Translations under genes and position numbers: made by a program
The notes under the pieces: model-generated
What the model saw: the letters and a program-made list of their open reading frames with translations, nothing else
The model's database searches: none
Told to the model about the DNA's origin: nothing
Shown here: positions 5,251-6,013 of the stretch, piece after piece
Numbering within the stretch: position 1 is the first letter of the stretch
How the letters are laid out: every line of letters starts with the position of its first letter
NCBI GenBank assembly: GCA_946540705.1
Contig: CAMNJD010000250.1
Span: 1 to 6,013, forward strand
DNA: 6,013 bases
Direction of reading: 5' to 3'
Source of the DNA: an uncultured Ruminococcus sp.
GTDB taxonomy: Bacteria; Bacillota; Clostridia; Oscillospirales; Ruminococcaceae

Positions 5251-5370
5251 GCGACGAATAATCCGTTTTCGGTTCAAAGTATATTGTTCAATATACACTA
5301 CCAACAGTAAGCGCTTTGAATCGTGAAACTCGTACAATAGAAACGGGATTCGTCGCTTTTCTATTTTGCA
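5251..5370 (+). ncRNA. Structured leader RNA or small RNA upstream of brxA
   Basis: The predicted transcript begins almost exactly at the foot of a long nested hairpin. GCGACGAAT (5251-5259) pairs with ATTCGTCGC (5348-5356). CCGTTT (5263-5268) pairs with AAACGG (5341-5346). GGTTCAAAGT (5271-5280) pairs with GCTTTGAATC (5313-5322, two G-U pairs). The outer 3' arm is followed by TTTTCTATTTT (5357-5367), which resembles a terminator tract. This could be an attenuator controlling brxA or an independent RNA of about 115 nt. I recognise no riboswitch class. The pairings are read from the sequence; the regulatory role is inferred. Confidence 0.5.
5279..5296. promoter_or_regulatory. 18-nt palindrome in the BREX leader, possible operator
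   Basis: GTATATTG and CAATATAC flank a 2-nt TT centre, a perfect 8-bp dyad located about 30 nt downstream of the expected transcription start. It has the size of a binding site for a dimeric repressor. Many BREX operons are controlled by a DNA-binding regulator, but no regulator gene is seen in this window. It also lies in the loop of the larger leader hairpin. Confidence 0.35.
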
Positions 5371-5441
5371 ATATAATTCTAGAACGCAATACAGAGCCAA
5401 AACGATGCGTATCATGATTATAGTTATAACGGAGGCTCATT

Positions 5442-5711
5442 ATGCCACAGAATCCTAATACGGTACTAAAGAATTCAAGCCCATACAGTGCTGCAATCAC
5501 CAGAGAGCAGTTCCTGTTTTTTGAAATGCGCACTGCTGCAAAGCTGAAAGCTGAAGGATTATCTGATAAAGATACTGTTGAACGGATTGTATCTGACAAC
5601 CTATATCAGTATCCTACAGAAAAATCACTTGTGAAAATGGCGAATGCTTGTATTAGACGCCTTAACATAATGGAAAATGACACTTTAGTATCTGCAATAG
5701 CAGAGCTTCCA
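5442..5711 (+). pseudogene. brxA: brxA (DUF1819), 5' part only, truncated by deletion
   Basis: The first 90 residues match BrxA, the DUF1819 protein that opens type I BREX operons: SAAITREQFLFFEMRTAAKL (16-35), EGLSDKDTVERIVSDNLYQYPTEKS (38-62) and ACIRRL (69-74). BrxA is a small, mainly helical DNA-binding accessory protein of this phage-exclusion system, usually about 200 residues. Initiation signals are intact: GGAGG (5431-5435) lies 6 nt before the ATG, with a strong promoter and long leader upstream. After IAELP (86-90) the family resemblance stops. The frame runs on to a stop at 5838-5840, but those last 42 residues are an out-of-frame reading of brxL. brxB, which should follow, is absent. 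The remaining ORF is therefore a truncated brxA with a nonsense tail of 42 residues and is probably non-functional. Confidence 0.85.
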
Positions 5712-5712
5712 T

Positions 5713-6013
5713 GCGCTGGATCGTTATTTCCGGCTTGGTACGAATCTGAATCAGCGCGACACAATCGCTGTTCGCAAAATGGTCGGCGGTCTTGTGAAGC
5801 TGTTGTATCCGGACGGCAACTATACAAAGGAACAGCTTGAGGAAATCCTCAAAATCTCATTGGAGATGCGCCGCAGAGTGAAGGAACAGCTCAAAAAGCT
5901 CGGCGGTATGGAATTCTACGATGTGAATTTCTCCTATATCGACTTGGATACATCAGAGGAACACTATGTCTCCGTTCCCGAACAGGGCGGCGGCAAGCTG
6001 ATACCGGAAGGTG
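5713..6013 (+). pseudogene. brxL: brxL (BREX Lon-like AAA+ protein), 3' part only, continues past the window
   Basis: In a frame different from brxA, the sequence from 5713 reads ALDRYFRLGTNLNQRDTIAV and continues through KMVGGLVKLLYPDG, RRRVKEQLKKLGGMEFYDVN, FSYIDLDTSEEHY and VPEQGGGKLIPEG. This matches the C-terminal part of BrxL, the Lon-like ATPase that is usually the last gene of type I BREX operons and about 650-700 residues long. The 100 visible codons have no stop, so the end of the gene should lie just right of the window. The AAA+ ATPase core is missing. There is no SD, and the first in-frame ATG (5779) is internal, so translation is unlikely. It is joined to brxA with no intergenic sequence, the boundary lying within about 5704-5715. 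Confidence 0.88.

Noticed and set aside
5372..5377. Second TATAAT before brxA as an alternative promoter
   Set aside because: The sequence 17 nt upstream (TTCGTC) is a poor -35 element and there is no TG extension. The promoter at 5214-5242 is far better.
1..6013. CRISPR array, tRNA or rRNA genes
   Set aside because: No regularly spaced repeats, cloverleaf-like arms with TTCGAnTC context, or rRNA signatures were seen on either strand.

Overview
The window looks like an accessory, defence-flavoured region of a Firmicutes chromosome, most likely a gut or rumen Clostridia of the Ruminococcaceae type. The reasons are strong AAGGAG/GGAGG ribosome binding sites, near-consensus sigma-A promoters, an ECF sigma factor paired with a DUF4179-like membrane protein, a Gram-positive LexA-type operator and moderate GC. 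The genus is inferred from these features; no rRNA or taxonomic marker is present.

Layout. Positions 1-123 hold the end of a dispersed repeat (copy A, minus orientation) and a plus-strand terminator for a gene left of the window. Positions 164-1703 are a minus-strand operon: an ECF sigma factor followed by an overlapping single-pass membrane protein, probably its anti-sigma factor, with a likely sigma-A promoter at 1793-1821. Positions 1830-2250 contain no convincing protein gene. They do hold a -10 box, a strong SD before a three-codon ORF, inverted and tandem repeats, and a terminator, so a short transcript is possible. A consensus promoter (2256-2284) with a LexA-like box at the start site drives an SRAP/YedK/HMCES-type abasic-site DNA-crosslinking protein (2332-3027). 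A DUF4238 protein (3093-4193) follows and ends at a terminator (4235-4276). Next come repeat copy B (4308-4388), a region of about 350 bases without a supported gene, and a serine resolvase lacking its catalytic N terminus (4741-5175).

The right end is the most striking part. A strong promoter (5214-5242) and a long leader with a nested hairpin precede a well-initiated brxA (DUF1819), the first gene of a BREX phage-defence operon. After about 90 codons the sequence changes, out of frame, into the C-terminal part of brxL, normally the last gene of a type I BREX operon. The simplest reading is a deletion that removed the BREX core (brxB, brxC, pglX, pglZ and most of brxL) and left the promoter, leader and the two operon ends. 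A metagenome assembly join must be excluded.

How it fits together: the SRAP and DUF4238 genes form a probable DNA-damage-inducible unit, the sigma/anti-sigma pair is an independent signalling cassette, and the recombinase fragment, dispersed repeats and BREX scar mark a site of repeated gain and loss of defence genes.
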